A stretch of DNA of 64,000 nt, taken from [Leptolyngbya] sp. PCC 7376 (GTDB lineage: Bacteria > Cyanobacteriota > Cyanobacteriia > Cyanobacteriales > MRBY01). A program made the position numbers and the translations under genes. Under the pieces are notes generated by a model. That model saw only the letters and a program-made list of their open reading frames with translations. It had not been told where the DNA came from and made no database searches. The stretch spans positions 2,712,036-2,776,035 of the forward strand of contig NC_019683.1 in NCBI RefSeq assembly GCF_000316605.1, in the 5' to 3' direction. Below are positions 24,734-34,800 of the stretch, piece after piece. Every line of letters begins with the position of its first letter. The stretch's first letter is position 1.

Positions 24734-25063
24734 ATGATTCAAATTACACCCACCGCTGCCCAAGAGATTAAACGCATTCAGCGTAGCCGTAATGTTCCTG
24801 ATAGCTTCCTGCGTCTTTCAATAGCTAAAGGTGGGTGTCTCGATTTTATTTATCAGTTCTCTCTCGAAATGGAACCCCAAGAGGGCGATCGCCAATACAG
24901 TAGTCGCAACATTAAAATATTGGTCGACCCTTCAGACGAAACATCCTTGGCAGACCTAAACCTTGATTTTTCCGAAGACTTGATGGGAGGTGGCTTCCGC
25001 TTTAGCAACCCTATTGCCACAAAAATCTGTAATTGCGGCCAATCTTTTCAGACCTCACCTTGA
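24734..25063 (+). CDS. A-type iron-sulfur carrier (IscA/SufA/HesB family)
   Basis: 109 residues that carry Fe-S clusters to apo-proteins. The three family cysteines are visible: one in KGGCLDF (about residue 34) and two in the C-terminal CNCGQSF. The ITPTAAQEIKRI start and the long helical/loop middle match. A HIP1 site encodes the EGDRQY insert near residue 50, which is not shared by E. coli IscA. Probably co-transcribed with the isomerase upstream. Confidence 0.88.
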   Translation: MIQITPTAAQEIKRIQRSRNVPDSFLRLSIAKGGCLDFIYQFSLEMEPQEGDRQYSSRNIKILVDPSDETSLADLNLDFSEDLMGGGFRFSNPIATKICNCGQSFQTSP

Positions 25064-25146
25064 CAGATAGGATTAGAACTCAATAAAATGATCTTTTGTC
25101 AATGCTAATGGCCTATGCCAATTTTTGCGTGTAGGGCAGTTTTTTT

Positions 25147-25521
25147 ATGCCAACTATCCAACAACTTATTCGTTCTGAACGATTTAAGCTAAAGAAAAAG
25201 ACCAAGTCGCCTGCACTAAAGCAATGCCCTCAGCGTCGTGGCGTTTGCACTCGTGTATATACGACTACGCCGAAGAAGCCTAACTCTGCACTCCGTAAGG
25301 TTGCACGTGTTCGTCTGACTTCTGGCTTTGAAGTGACTGCTTACATTCCCGGTATCGGTCATAACCTCCAAGAGCACTCCGTTGTTCTAATCCGTGGTGG
25401 TCGTGTAAAAGATCTTCCCGGAGTTCGTTATCACATCGTACGTGGAACTCTTGATGCGACTGGCGTTAAAGACCGTCGTCAAAGCCGTTCCAAGTATGGC
25501 GCGAAGCGTCCTAAAGAATAA
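25147..25521 (+). CDS. rpsL: 30S ribosomal protein S12
   Basis: 124 residues, complete. [12 protein letters not shown] is the conserved start, [15 protein letters not shown] contains the streptomycin-sensitive lysine loop (PNSALRK) and [11 protein letters not shown] and GVRYHIVRG follow. First gene of the str operon. An exceptionally T-rich GCAGTTTTTTT sits directly before the ATG in place of a Shine-Dalgarno site. Confidence 0.97.
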   Translation: MPTIQQLIRSERFKLKKKTKSPALKQCPQRRGVCTRVYTTTPKKPNSALRKVARVRLTSGFEVTAYIPGIGHNLQEHSVVLIRGGRVKDLPGVRYHIVRGTLDATGVKDRRQSRSKYGAKRPKE

Positions 25522-25759
25522 ATTATTCTCCCTATAGTTTGTTTATTGGCGTAGAGTTGCGATCGCCAATTTACAGAAACTAAGACAAGACTAGAAATTA
25601 CTAGTCACGTCTAAAATATATTTTTATGATAAAAACTTGAATTGATACCTTTATTTAGCTCACGACTAAGCGAAGAATAAATCAAGTAAAACTGCTGCCC
25701 CATACGTTTTTGCTAGCGTATAAACCCTAAGCACACCCTTATTTAAACTCTGTACAAAG
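25522..25759. other. rpsL-rpsG spacer
   Basis: 238 bases with no open frame of note and no strong terminator. A HIP1-containing segment lies at 25560-25567. The gap is long for ribosomal operon genes, so a second promoter for rpsG-fusA-tufA is possible but not identifiable by eye. Confidence 0.3.
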
Positions 25760-26230
25760 ATGTCTCGTCGTTCAGTAACAAAAAAGCGTGAAGTACCCCC
25801 AGACGCGGTGTACAACAATCGCCTACTCAGTATGACCATCCGCCGCGTAATGAGCAGCGGTAAAAAGTCCTTGGCAGCACGGATTGTCTACGATGCCTTA
25901 GACATTATTAAAGACAGAACAGGAAGCGATCCTATCGAAGTTTTCGAAGAAGCAATTCGCAACCTCACTCCCCTCGTCGAAGTGAAAGCTCGTCGTGTTG
26001 GTGGTGCAACCTATCAAGTACCAATGGAAGTTCGCCAAGGCCGTGGCACCGCATTAGCATTGCGCTGGTTAATTGGCTATGCTCGTCAACGCTCTGGTAA
26101 AACCATGGCGATGAAGCTTGCCAATGAATTGATGGATGCAGCGAATGAGACTGGTGGCGCGATTAAGAAGCGCGAAGATACTCATCGCATGGCTGAAGCA
26201 AACAAAGCTTTTGCTCACTATCGCTATTAA
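25760..26230 (+). CDS. rpsG: 30S ribosomal protein S7
   Basis: 156 residues; primary 16S rRNA binder that nucleates the small-subunit head. Conserved [14 protein letters not shown] start, [12 protein letters not shown] and [16 protein letters not shown], and the C-terminal NKAFAHYRY. Shorter tail than E. coli S7, as usual in cyanobacteria. Confidence 0.97.
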   Translation: MSRRSVTKKREVPPDAVYNNRLLSMTIRRVMSSGKKSLAARIVYDALDIIKDRTGSDPIEVFEEAIRNLTPLVEVKARRVGGATYQVPMEVRQGRGTALALRWLIGYARQRSGKTMAMKLANELMDAANETGGAIKKREDTHRMAEANKAFAHYRY

Positions 26231-26471
26231 AACTTTGATGATTGCCTGAGGGGAGTCTCGCTAATCGAAGTCTCAATCTGCGAGAGCATGTTGAGATTTT
26301 GGGCCGGAATTCCCCTTTTCGCTAGACGAACTTGGCAAGCAACACTATAATTGTGAGTCGCGATTGCAAAGAAATATTACGCTTCCGTTGTCAGAGTCTC
26401 TGACACTGCTCGTGGCTGAACCTTTGCAATGATCTTAGCTCCCAAAAATCTTTTAGATGCAGGAGAACATA

Positions 26472-28553
26472 ATGTCACGAAGCATCGCCCTAGAGCATGT
26501 CAGAAATATTGGAATTGCTGCGCACATCGATGCGGGTAAGACCACGACAACTGAAAGAATTCTGTTCTACTCCGGTATTGTTCATAAGATCGGAGAAGTT
26601 CACGATGGTAATGCTGTAACTGATTGGATGGAGCAGGAGCGTGAGCGTGGCATTACGATTACTGCGGCGGCCATTAGTACTAGCTGGCGTGATCAAAAGA
26701 TCAATATTATTGATACCCCTGGGCACGTAGATTTCACGATTGAAGTGGAACGTTCGATGCGTGTGCTTGATGGTGTGATCGCTGTTTTTTGCTCTGTTGG
26801 TGGCGTTCAGCCTCAATCCGAAACTGTTTGGCGACAAGCAGATCGTTATTCCGTTCCCCGGATTGCATTCGTAAATAAGATGGATCGTACTGGTGCGAAC
26901 TTCTTTAAGGTTTACGATCAAATCAAGGGACGTTTAAAAGCGAATGCTGTACCTATTCAAATTCCCATTGGTGCAGAAAATAATTTTGAAGGGATTATCG
27001 ACCTCGTCAAAATGCAGGCCAATATCTACAAGGATGAGATCGGTCAGGATATTGAAGTCTGTGATATCCCAGAAGGCCTTCAAGAGCAAGCAGAAGAATA
27101 TCGAACATTAATGGTAGAGGCGATCGCCGAAGCCGATGAAGCTTTACTTGAGAAATATTTAGAAGGCGAAGAGTTTACCGAGACAGAAATCATTTCAGCT
27201 CTGCGTAATGGCACGATTTCCGGAGAAGTTGTTCCTTTGCTTTGTGGCTCAGCCTTTAAGAACAAAGGAGTGCAGCTACTGCTTGATGCAGTTGTAGATT
27301 ACTTGCCTTCCCCTTTGGATGTCCCCGCAATTACTGGTGAACTTCCTGATGGTAGTGAAGGAAGCCGTTCAGCTAGTGATGATGAGCCATTTGCTGCTCT
27401 AGCATTCAAAATTGCGTCTGACCCCTATGGCAGACTGACATTTATTCGAGTTTATTCCGGGGCAATTGAGAAAGGTAGTTATATCTATAACTCTACGAAA
27501 GATAAAAAAGAACGCATTTCTCGATTGATTGTCCTCAAGTCCAATGAGCGCATTGAAGTTGACTCATTGCGGGCTGGGGATCTCGGTGCAGTAATTGGTA
27601 TGCGGGATACCACCACAGGCGACACTCTCTGTAATGTAGATGAACCGATTATCCTCGAATCACTCTATGTTCCAGAGCCCGTTATTTCTGTGGCAGTAGA
27701 GCCCAAGACCAAGCAAGATATGGAGAAGCTCTCAAAGGCTCTCCAATCACTATCCGATGAAGACCCGACCTTCCGTGTCAGTGTCGATCCGGAAACCAAC
27801 CAAACCGTGATTGCAGGGATGGGAGAGTTACATCTCGAAATTCTTGTAGACCGGATGCTTCGCGAGTTCAAAGTTGAAGCAGATGTTGGTCAACCCCAAG
27901 TCGCTTACCGTGAAACAATTCGCCAGAAAGCTGATGCTGAAGGTAAATTTATCCGTCAAAGCGGCGGAAAGGGTCAATATGGCCATGTTGTCATCCAGAT
28001 TGAACCTGGAGATGAAGGCAGTGGCTTTGAATTTGAATCAAAGATAGTCGGTGGTACCATTCCACGCGAATACATTCCTTCCGTTCAGCAAGGAATGAAA
28101 GAGGCATGTGAATCTGGTATTATTGCTGGCTACCCAATGATTGATCTCAAAGCAACCTTGCTCGATGGATCATTTCACGATGTGGACTCTTCAGAAATGG
28201 CATTCAAAATTGCAGGTTCCATTGCAATTCGCGATGCTGTTGACCAAGCAGCCCCAGTAGTGTTAGAACCCATTATGCAGGTTGAGGTTGAAGTACCTGA
28301 AGATTTCCTCGGTGAAATTATGGGTGACCTCAATGCCCGACGGGGCAACATCCAAGGCATGAATTCCGATGACGGTATTGCTAAGGTTTCAGCTAAAGTT
28401 CCACTAGCTGAAATGTTTGGCTATGCCACTGATATCCGTTCTAAAACCCAAGGACGTGGTATCTTCTCTATGGAATTTAGCAATTATGATGAAGTGCCTC
28501 ACCACGTGGCTGAAGCCATCATCGCCAAAAACAAAGGGAACGCACACTTTTAA
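26472..28553 (+). CDS. fusA: Elongation factor G
   Basis: GTPase that drives ribosomal translocation. G motifs: [15 protein letters not shown] (P-loop), [21 protein letters not shown] and [10 protein letters not shown]. Domain III-V features [30 protein letters not shown] and the C-terminal [19 protein letters not shown] complete the protein. Start ATG at 26472 has AGGAG 7 bases upstream; a further in-frame ATG at 26457 adds five residues but places the ribosome site inside the gene. 693 residues. Confidence 0.96.
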   Translation: MSRSIALEHVRNIGIAAHIDAGKTTTTERILFYSGIVHKIGEVHDGNAVTDWMEQERERGITITAAAISTSWRDQKINIIDTPGHVDFTIEVERSMRVLDGVIAVFCSVGGVQPQSETVWRQADRYSVPRIAFVNKMDRTGANFFKVYDQIKGRLKANAVPIQIPIGAENNFEGIIDLVKMQANIYKDEIGQDIEVCDIPEGLQEQAEEYRTLMVEAIAEADEALLEKYLEGEEFTETEIISALRNGTISGEVVPLLCGSAFKNKGVQLLLDAVVDYLPSPLDVPAITGELPDGSEGSRSASDDEPFAALAFKIASDPYGRLTFIRVYSGAIEKGSYIYNSTKDKKERISRLIVLKSNERIEVDSLRAGDLGAVIGMRDTTTGDTLCNVDEPIILESLYVPEPVISVAVEPKTKQDMEKLSKALQSLSDEDPTFRVSVDPETNQTVIAGMGELHLEILVDRMLREFKVEADVGQPQVAYRETIRQKADAEGKFIRQSGGKGQYGHVVIQIEPGDEGSGFEFESKIVGGTIPREYIPSVQQGMKEACESGIIAGYPMIDLKATLLDGSFHDVDSSEMAFKIAGSIAIRDAVDQAAPVVLEPIMQVEVEVPEDFLGEIMGDLNARRGNIQGMNSDDGIAKVSAKVPLAEMFGYATDIRSKTQGRGIFSMEFSNYDEVPHHVAEAIIAKNKGNAHF

Positions 28554-28575
28554 CGATTAAGGAAAAACAAAACTC

Positions 28576-29805
28576 ATGGCACGCGAAAAGTTTGAAAGAA
28601 ACAAACCCCACGCCAATATTGGTACTGTTGGTCACGTTGACCATGGTAAAACCACTCTAACTGCGGCTATTACAATGGCTTTGGCAGCAGCTGGCGGCGC
28701 AAAAGCTCAAAACTATGAAGATATCGATGCTGCTCCTGAGGAGAAAGCACGTGGTATCACAATCAATACTGCTCATGTAGAGTATGAAACTGGTGAGCGT
28801 CACTATGCTCACGTTGATTGCCCTGGTCACGCTGACTACGTCAAGAACATGATTACTGGTGCAGCACAAATGGACGGCGGTATCCTCGTTGTTTCCGCTG
28901 CTGATGGTCCTATGCCCCAGACTCGTGAGCACATTCTTCTTGCAAAGCAGGTTGGTGTTCCTAGCTTGGTTGTTTTCCTTAACAAAGAAGACCAGGTTGA
29001 TGATGAAGAGCTTCTAGAACTCGTTGAACTTGAAGTTCGTGAGCTTCTTGATGAGTACGACTTCCCCGGCGATGATATTCCCATCACAACTGGTTCTGCA
29101 CTCAAAGCTGTTGAAGCTTTGACTGAGAACCCCGCTATTAAAGCTGGTGAGAACGAATGGGTAGACAAGATTCTTGCTCTCATGGAGAGTGTTGACAGCT
29201 ACATGCCTCTTCCTGAGCGTGATGTTGATAAGCCTTTCTTGATGGCGATTGAGGACGTCTTCTCAATTACTGGTCGTGGTACTGTTGCAACTGGTCGTAT
29301 CGAGCGCGGTAAGGTAACCGTCGGTGAGACTATCGAGATTGTTGGTATTAAAGACACTCGCGAAACCACTGTGACTGGTGTTGAGATGTTCCAAAAGACT
29401 CTCGATGAAGGTCTTGCTGGTGATAACGTTGGTGTACTTCTCCGTGGTGTTCAGAAGGAAGATATTGAGCGCGGTATGGTTCTTGCTAAGCCCAAGTCCA
29501 TCACGCCTCATACTAAGTTTGAGGCTGAGGTATACGTTTTGACTAAGGATGAAGGCGGTCGTCACACTCCTTTCTTCCCTAACTATCGTCCTCAGTTCTA
29601 CGTTCGTACAACTGACGTAACTGGTGTAATCACTGACTTCACTGCTGATGATGGTTCTGCAGCTGAAATGGTTATGCCTGGCGATCGCATCAAGATGAGT
29701 GTTGAGCTCATCTGCCCCGTTGCAATTGAGCAAGGTATGCGCTTTGCGATTCGTGAAGGTGGTCGTACTATTGGTGCGGGCGCGGTTTCTAAGATTGTTG
29801 AGTAA
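28576..29805 (+). CDS. tufA: Elongation factor Tu
   Basis: Delivers aminoacyl-tRNA to the ribosome. 409 residues, with [15 protein letters not shown] (P-loop), [20 protein letters not shown] (normal bacterial form NKxD) and the tRNA-binding domains. EF-Tu of cyanobacteria and plastids carries an insert around residues 185-195 ([14 protein letters not shown] area), as seen here. 22 bases after fusA, so one transcript. Two alternative hairpins follow it. Confidence 0.97.
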   Translation: MAREKFERNKPHANIGTVGHVDHGKTTLTAAITMALAAAGGAKAQNYEDIDAAPEEKARGITINTAHVEYETGERHYAHVDCPGHADYVKNMITGAAQMDGGILVVSAADGPMPQTREHILLAKQVGVPSLVVFLNKEDQVDDEELLELVELEVRELLDEYDFPGDDIPITTGSALKAVEALTENPAIKAGENEWVDKILALMESVDSYMPLPERDVDKPFLMAIEDVFSITGRGTVATGRIERGKVTVGETIEIVGIKDTRETTVTGVEMFQKTLDEGLAGDNVGVLLRGVQKEDIERGMVLAKPKSITPHTKFEAEVYVLTKDEGGRHTPFFPNYRPQFYVRTTDVTGVITDFTADDGSAAEMVMPGDRIKMSVELICPVAIEQGMRFAIREGGRTIGAGAVSKIVE

Positions 29806-29824
29806 TCTCATCAACTAAATATCA

Positions 29825-29876
29825 AAAGGAGTAGGTTAAAGCTTATCGACCTGCTCCTTTGTTCTCTTCGATAAGC
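29825..29876 (+). promoter_or_regulatory. Two mutually exclusive hairpins between tufA and rpsJ
   Basis: Hairpin A: AAAGGAGTAGGT (29825-29836) pairs with ACCTGCTCCTTT (29849-29860), 12 pairs with one G-U, 12-base loop. Hairpin B: GCTTATCGA (29841-29849) pairs with TCGATAAGC (29868-29876), 9 perfect pairs. Hairpin B uses the loop and the end of A, so only one can form at a time, the pattern of an attenuator or processing switch. No long T-run follows, so simple termination is uncertain. Confidence 0.5.
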
Positions 29877-29933
29877 ATTGGGTAACTCTCAGCTTGAATC
29901 TACCCACAATTTGTACCTTGAAAAATCAAAAAT

Positions 29934-30251
29934 ATGGCTACTTTACAACAGCAAAAGATACGAATCCGTTTGAAAGCATTTGATCGTCGTTTACTCGACA
30001 CTTCTTGTGAAAAGATTGTTGATACTGCTAATCGCACTAACGCTACAGCGATTGGTCCTATCCCTCTTCCCACTAAGCGTAAGATTTATTGTGTGCTCCG
30101 TTCTCCCCACGTAGACAAAGATTCTCGTGAGCACTTTGAGACTCGTACTCACCGTCGCATTATTGATATTTATCAGCCTTCTTCTAAGACAATTGATGCT
30201 TTGATGAAACTTGATCTTCCTGCTGGTGTTGATATTGAAGTCAAGCTCTAA
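29934..30251 (+). CDS. rpsJ: 30S ribosomal protein S10
   Basis: 105 residues; ribosomal S10, also NusE in antitermination. [34 protein letters not shown] and [17 protein letters not shown] are conserved. Located at the end of the cyanobacterial str operon instead of leading the S10 operon as in E. coli. The 128-base gap after tufA holds the two alternative hairpins. Confidence 0.96.
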   Translation: MATLQQQKIRIRLKAFDRRLLDTSCEKIVDTANRTNATAIGPIPLPTKRKIYCVLRSPHVDKDSREHFETRTHRRIIDIYQPSSKTIDALMKLDLPAGVDIEVKL

Positions 30252-30290
30252 ATGAGTTTACCTCCTGATTTTTAATAGGATTATTTAAAG

Positions 30291-30325
30291 ACTCCCGAAT
30301 CGGCTTGAAGCCAGCGGGAGTTTTG
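30291..30325 (+). terminator. Rho-independent terminator after rpsJ
   Basis: ACTCCCG (30291-30297) pairs with CGGGAGT (30315-30321), and an inner GGCTT/AAGCC (30302-30306 with 30308-30312) adds a coaxial stem; TTTTG follows. It closes the str operon. Confidence 0.7.
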
Positions 30326-30389
30326 TTGGTTTAGCTTAAGTTTTCTATATCCGTTAGAGTATATATACATCCTGATTCTGTCGCTGCCA

Positions 30390-31028
30390 ATGACTCCTTC
30401 CTCTGTTGCTGTTCGAGAGCTGCCTTTGTTTCCGCTTCCCGAAGTGGTGTTATTTCCTTCTCGTCCATTACCTCTTCATGTGTTCGAGTTTCGGTATCGC
30501 ATCATGATGAATACAATTTTGGAAAATGATCGGCGTTTTGGTGTGCTGATGGTTGATCCTGTTGATGGCAGTATCGCAAATGTTGGGTGCTGTGCAGAGG
30601 TTGTTCATTGCGAAAAACTGCCGGATGGTCGTATGAAGATGTTGACGATTGGTCAGCAGCGGTTTCGGGTTTTAGATTATGTTCGAGAAAAGCCCTATCG
30701 AGTCGGTTTGGTTGAGTGGATCGAGGATGATCCGATGAGTGGTAATTTGTCTTCTTTGGCAGTGGATGCAAAACAGATTTTGATGGATGTGGTGAGCCTT
30801 TCGGCAAAGTTAGCGGATCAGCCTTTAGAATTGCCCGATGAGTTGCCTGATTTGCCACGAGAATTGTCTTATTGGATCGCGGGTAGTTTGTATGGTGTGG
30901 CAGAAGAGCAGCAAGCTTTATTAGAACTACAAAATACTCAGGAACGTTTGCGTAGAGAAGTGGAAATTTTAACGTCAACTCGGAATCATCTGGCGGCGCG
31001 TACTGCATTAAAAGACGCTTTAAACTAG
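30390..31028 (+). CDS. Lon N-terminal-like substrate-binding domain protein
   Basis: 212 residues equal to the PUA-like N-terminal domain of Lon without ATPase or protease parts. ELPLFPLPEVVLFPSRPLPLHVFE at residues 10-33 is diagnostic; the middle holds LTIGQQRFRVLDYV and the C-terminal third is helical with a coiled-coil (EEQQALLELQNTQERLRREVEIL). The family is common downstream of the ribosomal genes in cyanobacteria; its role is unknown, perhaps a degradation adaptor. Confidence 0.88.
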   Translation: MTPSSVAVRELPLFPLPEVVLFPSRPLPLHVFEFRYRIMMNTILENDRRFGVLMVDPVDGSIANVGCCAEVVHCEKLPDGRMKMLTIGQQRFRVLDYVREKPYRVGLVEWIEDDPMSGNLSSLAVDAKQILMDVVSLSAKLADQPLELPDELPDLPRELSYWIAGSLYGVAEEQQALLELQNTQERLRREVEILTSTRNHLAARTALKDALN

Positions 31029-31073
31029 GGAGTTTAATTGGGAGTGGGTCTGGGAAAAAACTTTTGAAGAAGA

Positions 31074-32495
31074 ATGGAAAAGTCGGCAGATTGGTCTTCT
31101 GAGGAATTTGATGCGGCGATCGCCGACTTTACAGAAATCCAGACGGATATTAATTATCATGAGGCTCAGGAAACCCTTAAGCAATTGCTTCAGAATTTGG
31201 ATCTGACGGAGCGAGAGCAATATGGGTTACAACAGGATATTCAGCAACTGGGTTTGATGTTCGATAAATTGGAGCATTCGGTGCTTCAGATTGCGGCATT
31301 TGGGTTGGTGGGTCGAGGTAAGTCGTCAGTTTTGAATGCATTGCTAGGAGAGTCTGTGTTTCAGACTGGCGCTTTGCATGGGGTGACGACAGAGATTGGG
31401 CAAGCAATTTGGCAAGTAAGTGAAGAAAATATTGGTGATAGTCGGGTGCAACGTGTCTCGCTGAGCGATCGCCAACATAGCCGTTTAGAGTTAGTTGATA
31501 CGCCCGGTATTGATGAAGTGAATGGTGAAACGCGTGAGCAGCTGGCAAAGTTGATTGCTCAGCAGATGGATTTGATTTTGTTTGTGGTCGCCGGGGATAT
31601 GAGTCGAGTGGAATTTGAGGCTCTGTCGCAATTGCGGGAAGTCGGCAAGCCGATGATTCTGGTTTTCAATAAAGTGGATCAATATCCTGAGACTGATCGG
31701 GAGCTGATTTATCAAACGATTTGCGATCGCCGCGTGAAGGAAATTTTATCGCCGGATGAGATTGTAATGGTCGCGGCTTCTCCTTTAGTGGCAAAAGTTT
31801 CTGTTGATGCAACGGGTAAACGTCAGGTCACGCGAGAACGAGGTCAATCGAATGTCGTTGATCTAAAGCTCAAAATTCTCGAAATTCTGGAGCGGGAAGG
31901 AAAAGCATTACTGGCACTAAACTCGATGCTTTTTGCGGATGCGACTCACAAAAAAGTTCTCCAACGAAAGTTGCTATTGCGAGAAAGGGCAAGCGATCAC
32001 CTTATTGAAAAGGCGATGGTGACAAAAGCGGCAGCTGTGGCCTTAAATCCAGTGACTGTGCTGGATATTTTTAGTGGGGCAATGGTTGATGTTGTCTTAA
32101 TTATTCGGCTGTCTCAACTTTATGGGCTGAACTTGCAACAGACTGAGGCGATCGCCCTACTACAAAAAATTGCGTTGAGTATGGGTGGGATGACAGCAGG
32201 GGAATTTATCGCGAATTTAGGGTTGAGTTCCCTTAAAGGGATGCTTGGATTTTCGATCCCAGCCACCGGAGGATTGTCCCTTGCTCCTTACATTTCTGTG
32301 GCCATAACTCAAGGGGCGATCGCTGGACTGTCGACAAAAATTATTGGCGAGGCGACGAAAAGCTATCTCATCACAGGAGGAGCATGGGGCGATAATAATC
32401 CAAAAGCAGTAGTACGCAAAATTATTGACTCTCTAGACCGTGAATCGATTCTCTATCGCCTCAAACAGGATTTGACTGCGAACTTACGCTCATAA
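31074..32495 (+). CDS. GTPase with C-terminal DUF697 domain
   Basis: 473 residues. An N-terminal helical region (1-70) is followed by a TrmE/Era-type G domain: P-loop GLVGRGKSS (77-85), DTPG (142-145), NKVD (199-202). From about residue 300 the protein becomes hydrophobic and glycine rich (KAAAVALNPVTVLDIFSGAMVDVVLIIRL; GGMTAGEFIANLG), the DUF697 domain seen in YcjF-like membrane-associated proteins. Probably peripheral on the inner or thylakoid membrane. Widespread in cyanobacteria and plastids, function unknown. Starts 45 bases after the Lon-domain gene. Confidence 0.85.
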   Translation: MEKSADWSSEEFDAAIADFTEIQTDINYHEAQETLKQLLQNLDLTEREQYGLQQDIQQLGLMFDKLEHSVLQIAAFGLVGRGKSSVLNALLGESVFQTGALHGVTTEIGQAIWQVSEENIGDSRVQRVSLSDRQHSRLELVDTPGIDEVNGETREQLAKLIAQQMDLILFVVAGDMSRVEFEALSQLREVGKPMILVFNKVDQYPETDRELIYQTICDRRVKEILSPDEIVMVAASPLVAKVSVDATGKRQVTRERGQSNVVDLKLKILEILEREGKALLALNSMLFADATHKKVLQRKLLLRERASDHLIEKAMVTKAAAVALNPVTVLDIFSGAMVDVVLIIRLSQLYGLNLQQTEAIALLQKIALSMGGMTAGEFIANLGLSSLKGMLGFSIPATGGLSLAPYISVAITQGAIAGLSTKIIGEATKSYLITGGAWGDNNPKAVVRKIIDSLDRESILYRLKQDLTANLRS

Positions 32496-32505
32496 CGCTT
32501 TATCG

Positions 32506-33453
32506 TTACGGCGCAGTTTGAGATGAAGCTGCCAAAATTTCTTGGGAAATAAACGGTAGGATCTCACGATTTTTAGCGTGTTCTTGTCCTTCAGTAAATG
32601 CAATTAAAAGATAAGGAGGTTGCTCGGGCACTTCAATATAAGCGGCATCATGGCGGACATGACTTGTCCAACCTGCCTTTGACCAAAGCTGACTACCTTC
32701 AGGTAATGCTTCCCCGAGAAAACCAGTCACTTGGTTTTCATCTTCATCGATAGCGGCGAGACTCTGCGGATTAATGCTGCGACTTAACAACGTCACCATT
32801 GACTGACATCGTTCACTAGAAACTGCTACGCCTCCCATAATCGCGTGAAATAATCGGGCGATCGCCTTGGTCGTGAGCATATTGCGGTTGTCGTAATTCT
32901 TGCCGAGGAATTGCCGTTCCCTGCCGTAGGGGCCATCTCCCCAAGGTTTTTGATTCACATTAATCGAGGCGAGTTCTTCCCAACCGAGATTTTTGTAGAA
33001 GCGATTTACGATATTGCGTTGGTAGCTCCACGTTTTTAATGGTTCTGGTGGTAGTTCGGGCCCACTGGTTGTGCCGCTGAGCGTATCTAAAATGTAGCTG
33101 GTCGCATCATTGCTCGACTCAATAATCATGTCGTGAATCGCTCGCTGCAATTCTGCCGAATCTGCCACCATATTACCCTCTAGCCATTCGTGAATAGCCA
33201 CAAGATAAAACAGTTTAATGACACTTGCTGGATAAATACGCTCATCACCGCGATAACTAAAACCCCTCACTGGATGCTGCCAAAAAGCCTCAGGAGATAG
33301 GGCTCCACCCGTATTCACAATCACTGGCTCATCGTAGACAATCCAACTCAGAGCTAGCTGTTCCGGTTTGAGCGTGGGAAATTTTTGCCATACACTCTGC
33401 AACACCTGTTGACCTAACTCTTCGAGGCGATCGCTACTTTGATAGAACGTCAA
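32506..33453 (-). CDS. Class A beta-lactamase-like serine hydrolase
   Basis: 315 residues with the penicillin-binding fold: S-x2-K as SVIK (catalytic Ser77, Lys80), the SxN element as SSN (113-115) and the KTG-type triad as KAG in SKAGWTSHVRHDAAY. No signal peptide, so it may be cytosolic rather than a secreted lactamase; its class A-like surroundings (YPASVIKLFYL, ESSNDATSYILD) are found in many cyanobacterial proteins labelled serine hydrolase. True beta-lactamase activity is not shown by sequence. Convergent with the GTPase gene, 11 bases apart. Confidence 0.8.
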   Translation of the reverse strand: MTFYQSSDRLEELGQQVLQSVWQKFPTLKPEQLALSWIVYDEPVIVNTGGALSPEAFWQHPVRGFSYRGDERIYPASVIKLFYLVAIHEWLEGNMVADSAELQRAIHDMIIESSNDATSYILDTLSGTTSGPELPPEPLKTWSYQRNIVNRFYKNLGWEELASINVNQKPWGDGPYGRERQFLGKNYDNRNMLTTKAIARLFHAIMGGVAVSSERCQSMVTLLSRSINPQSLAAIDEDENQVTGFLGEALPEGSQLWSKAGWTSHVRHDAAYIEVPEQPPYLLIAFTEGQEHAKNREILPFISQEILAASSQTAP

Positions 33454-33518
33454 AACTAAACTCTCAATATTATGAATGATAGAATTTTGGCATATTTTTA
33501 CGGGTTGGATGACGCGAG

Positions 33519-34097
33519 ATGAGAGAAGCTTGGCAAATCGTCAATGATTTTTGGTTTGGAGAGCTGCATAGCGAAATTTATGGCACTTCTCGCAAGGAAT
33601 GGTTTATTAAAAATCCTTTGTTTGATGACCAAGTTCGCGAAACCTTAGGCAGTTTTCACAAGCAGGCAAAAAATGACACGTTAGATTCTTGGCAAGTAGA
33701 GCCAATGGGTTGTGTTGCTCTAATGATTTTGCTCGATCAAGTCCCCCGCAATTTATTTCGCAATTCTCCTCAAGCATTCGCAACGGATAAAAAAGCGCTG
33801 GGTATTGCAAAGCAGGCGATCGCCCAGAACCTCGACAAAGATTTATTGGTAGTGCAGCGTTTATTTTTGTATCTGCCGTTTGAACATAGTGAAGATATTG
33901 AAGATCAACGGCGATCGCTCGAATTATTTGCTCAGTTAGAAGATAATCCGATTAGCCAAAGCTATATCGACTATGCTCAAAAACATTTTGATGTGATCGA
34001 TCAGTTTGGCCGATTTCCCCACCGTAATAAAATTCTTGGGCGCGAAAGCACAGAAGCCGAACTAGAATTTCTCAGTAAACCTGGTTCTTCCTTTTAA
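33519..34097 (+). CDS. DUF924 family protein
   Basis: 192 residues, all-helical, TPR-like fold. DFWFGELH near the start, WQVEPMGCVALMILLDQVPRN in the middle and FLYLPFEHSEDIEDQRRSLELF later are the DUF924 signature. Function unknown; no membrane span. It stands at a divergent promoter region with the beta-lactamase-like gene (65 bp between starts). Confidence 0.88.
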   Translation: MREAWQIVNDFWFGELHSEIYGTSRKEWFIKNPLFDDQVRETLGSFHKQAKNDTLDSWQVEPMGCVALMILLDQVPRNLFRNSPQAFATDKKALGIAKQAIAQNLDKDLLVVQRLFLYLPFEHSEDIEDQRRSLELFAQLEDNPISQSYIDYAQKHFDVIDQFGRFPHRNKILGRESTEAELEFLSKPGSSF

Positions 34098-34157
34098 CTA
34101 GATGGGGATTGCTGGGCTTTTTCCGGCATAATATCTGGGCAATCTTTTGGGGACACA

Positions 34158-34784
34158 ATGGACAAGTTTGAACTCTGCGACCAGGACATCAGCACTGAAC
34201 TGCTCGAACGCTATCTAAAATCCGAGGCGATCGCCGTTGATACAGAAACCATGGGCTTAAATCCCCACCGCGATCGCCTCTGTTTGGTGCAGCTTTGTGA
34301 TGATGACGGTTATGTCAGTGCTGTTCGAATTAGTCGTGGCCAAACAGAAGCCCCCAATCTCAAAACTTTGATGGAGGCGGAAAATATCACTAAGGTTTTT
34401 CACTTCGGACGGTTTGATATCGCTCAATTGCGCCACACATTTGGTATTGAAACAAATCCAATTTTCTGTACAAAAATTGCTAGTAAACTTGCCCGCACCT
34501 ATACCTCTAGCCATGGTTTAAAGTCCCTGGTGAAAGAGCTAATGGGCATTGAACTAGATAAATCTGCCCAGAGCTCTGACTGGGGTAATGTGGCGGCGCT
34601 TAGTGCTGAGCAGCTTAGCTATGCCTCTAATGATGTGCGTTATCTCATCCCAATGATGCATAAACTCATTGACATGTTAAAACGCGAGGATCGCTGGCAC
34701 CTAATGGAGGAGTGTATTCGGTGTCTCCCCACCTTTGTGACTTTAGATCTCGCGTTTTATAACAATGTTTTCGAGCACAAATAA
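34158..34784 (+). CDS. Ribonuclease D-like 3'-5' exonuclease
   Basis: 208 residues, a single DEDDy exonuclease domain without HRDC domains. Motif I AVDTETMGL (D28, E30), motif II in FHFGRFDIAQL (Asp), motif III YASNDVRYL with the catalytic Tyr and Asp. Predicted to trim 3' ends of structured RNAs such as tRNA precursors. Shorter than E. coli RNase D (~375 residues), as usual in cyanobacteria. Confidence 0.88.
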   Translation: MDKFELCDQDISTELLERYLKSEAIAVDTETMGLNPHRDRLCLVQLCDDDGYVSAVRISRGQTEAPNLKTLMEAENITKVFHFGRFDIAQLRHTFGIETNPIFCTKIASKLARTYTSSHGLKSLVKELMGIELDKSAQSSDWGNVAALSAEQLSYASNDVRYLIPMMHKLIDMLKREDRWHLMEECIRCLPTFVTLDLAFYNNVFEHK

Positions 34785-34800
34785 GACTTGTTATAAACAA

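Noticed and set aside
26231-26456. rpsG-fusA spacer hairpins
   Set aside because: GGGGA/TCCCC and TCTCGC/GCGAGA pairs exist but with large internal loops and no clear terminator tail; not strong enough to call.
30502-31008. 168-codon minus-strand frame in the Lon-domain gene
   Set aside because: Antisense shadow of a well-supported gene.
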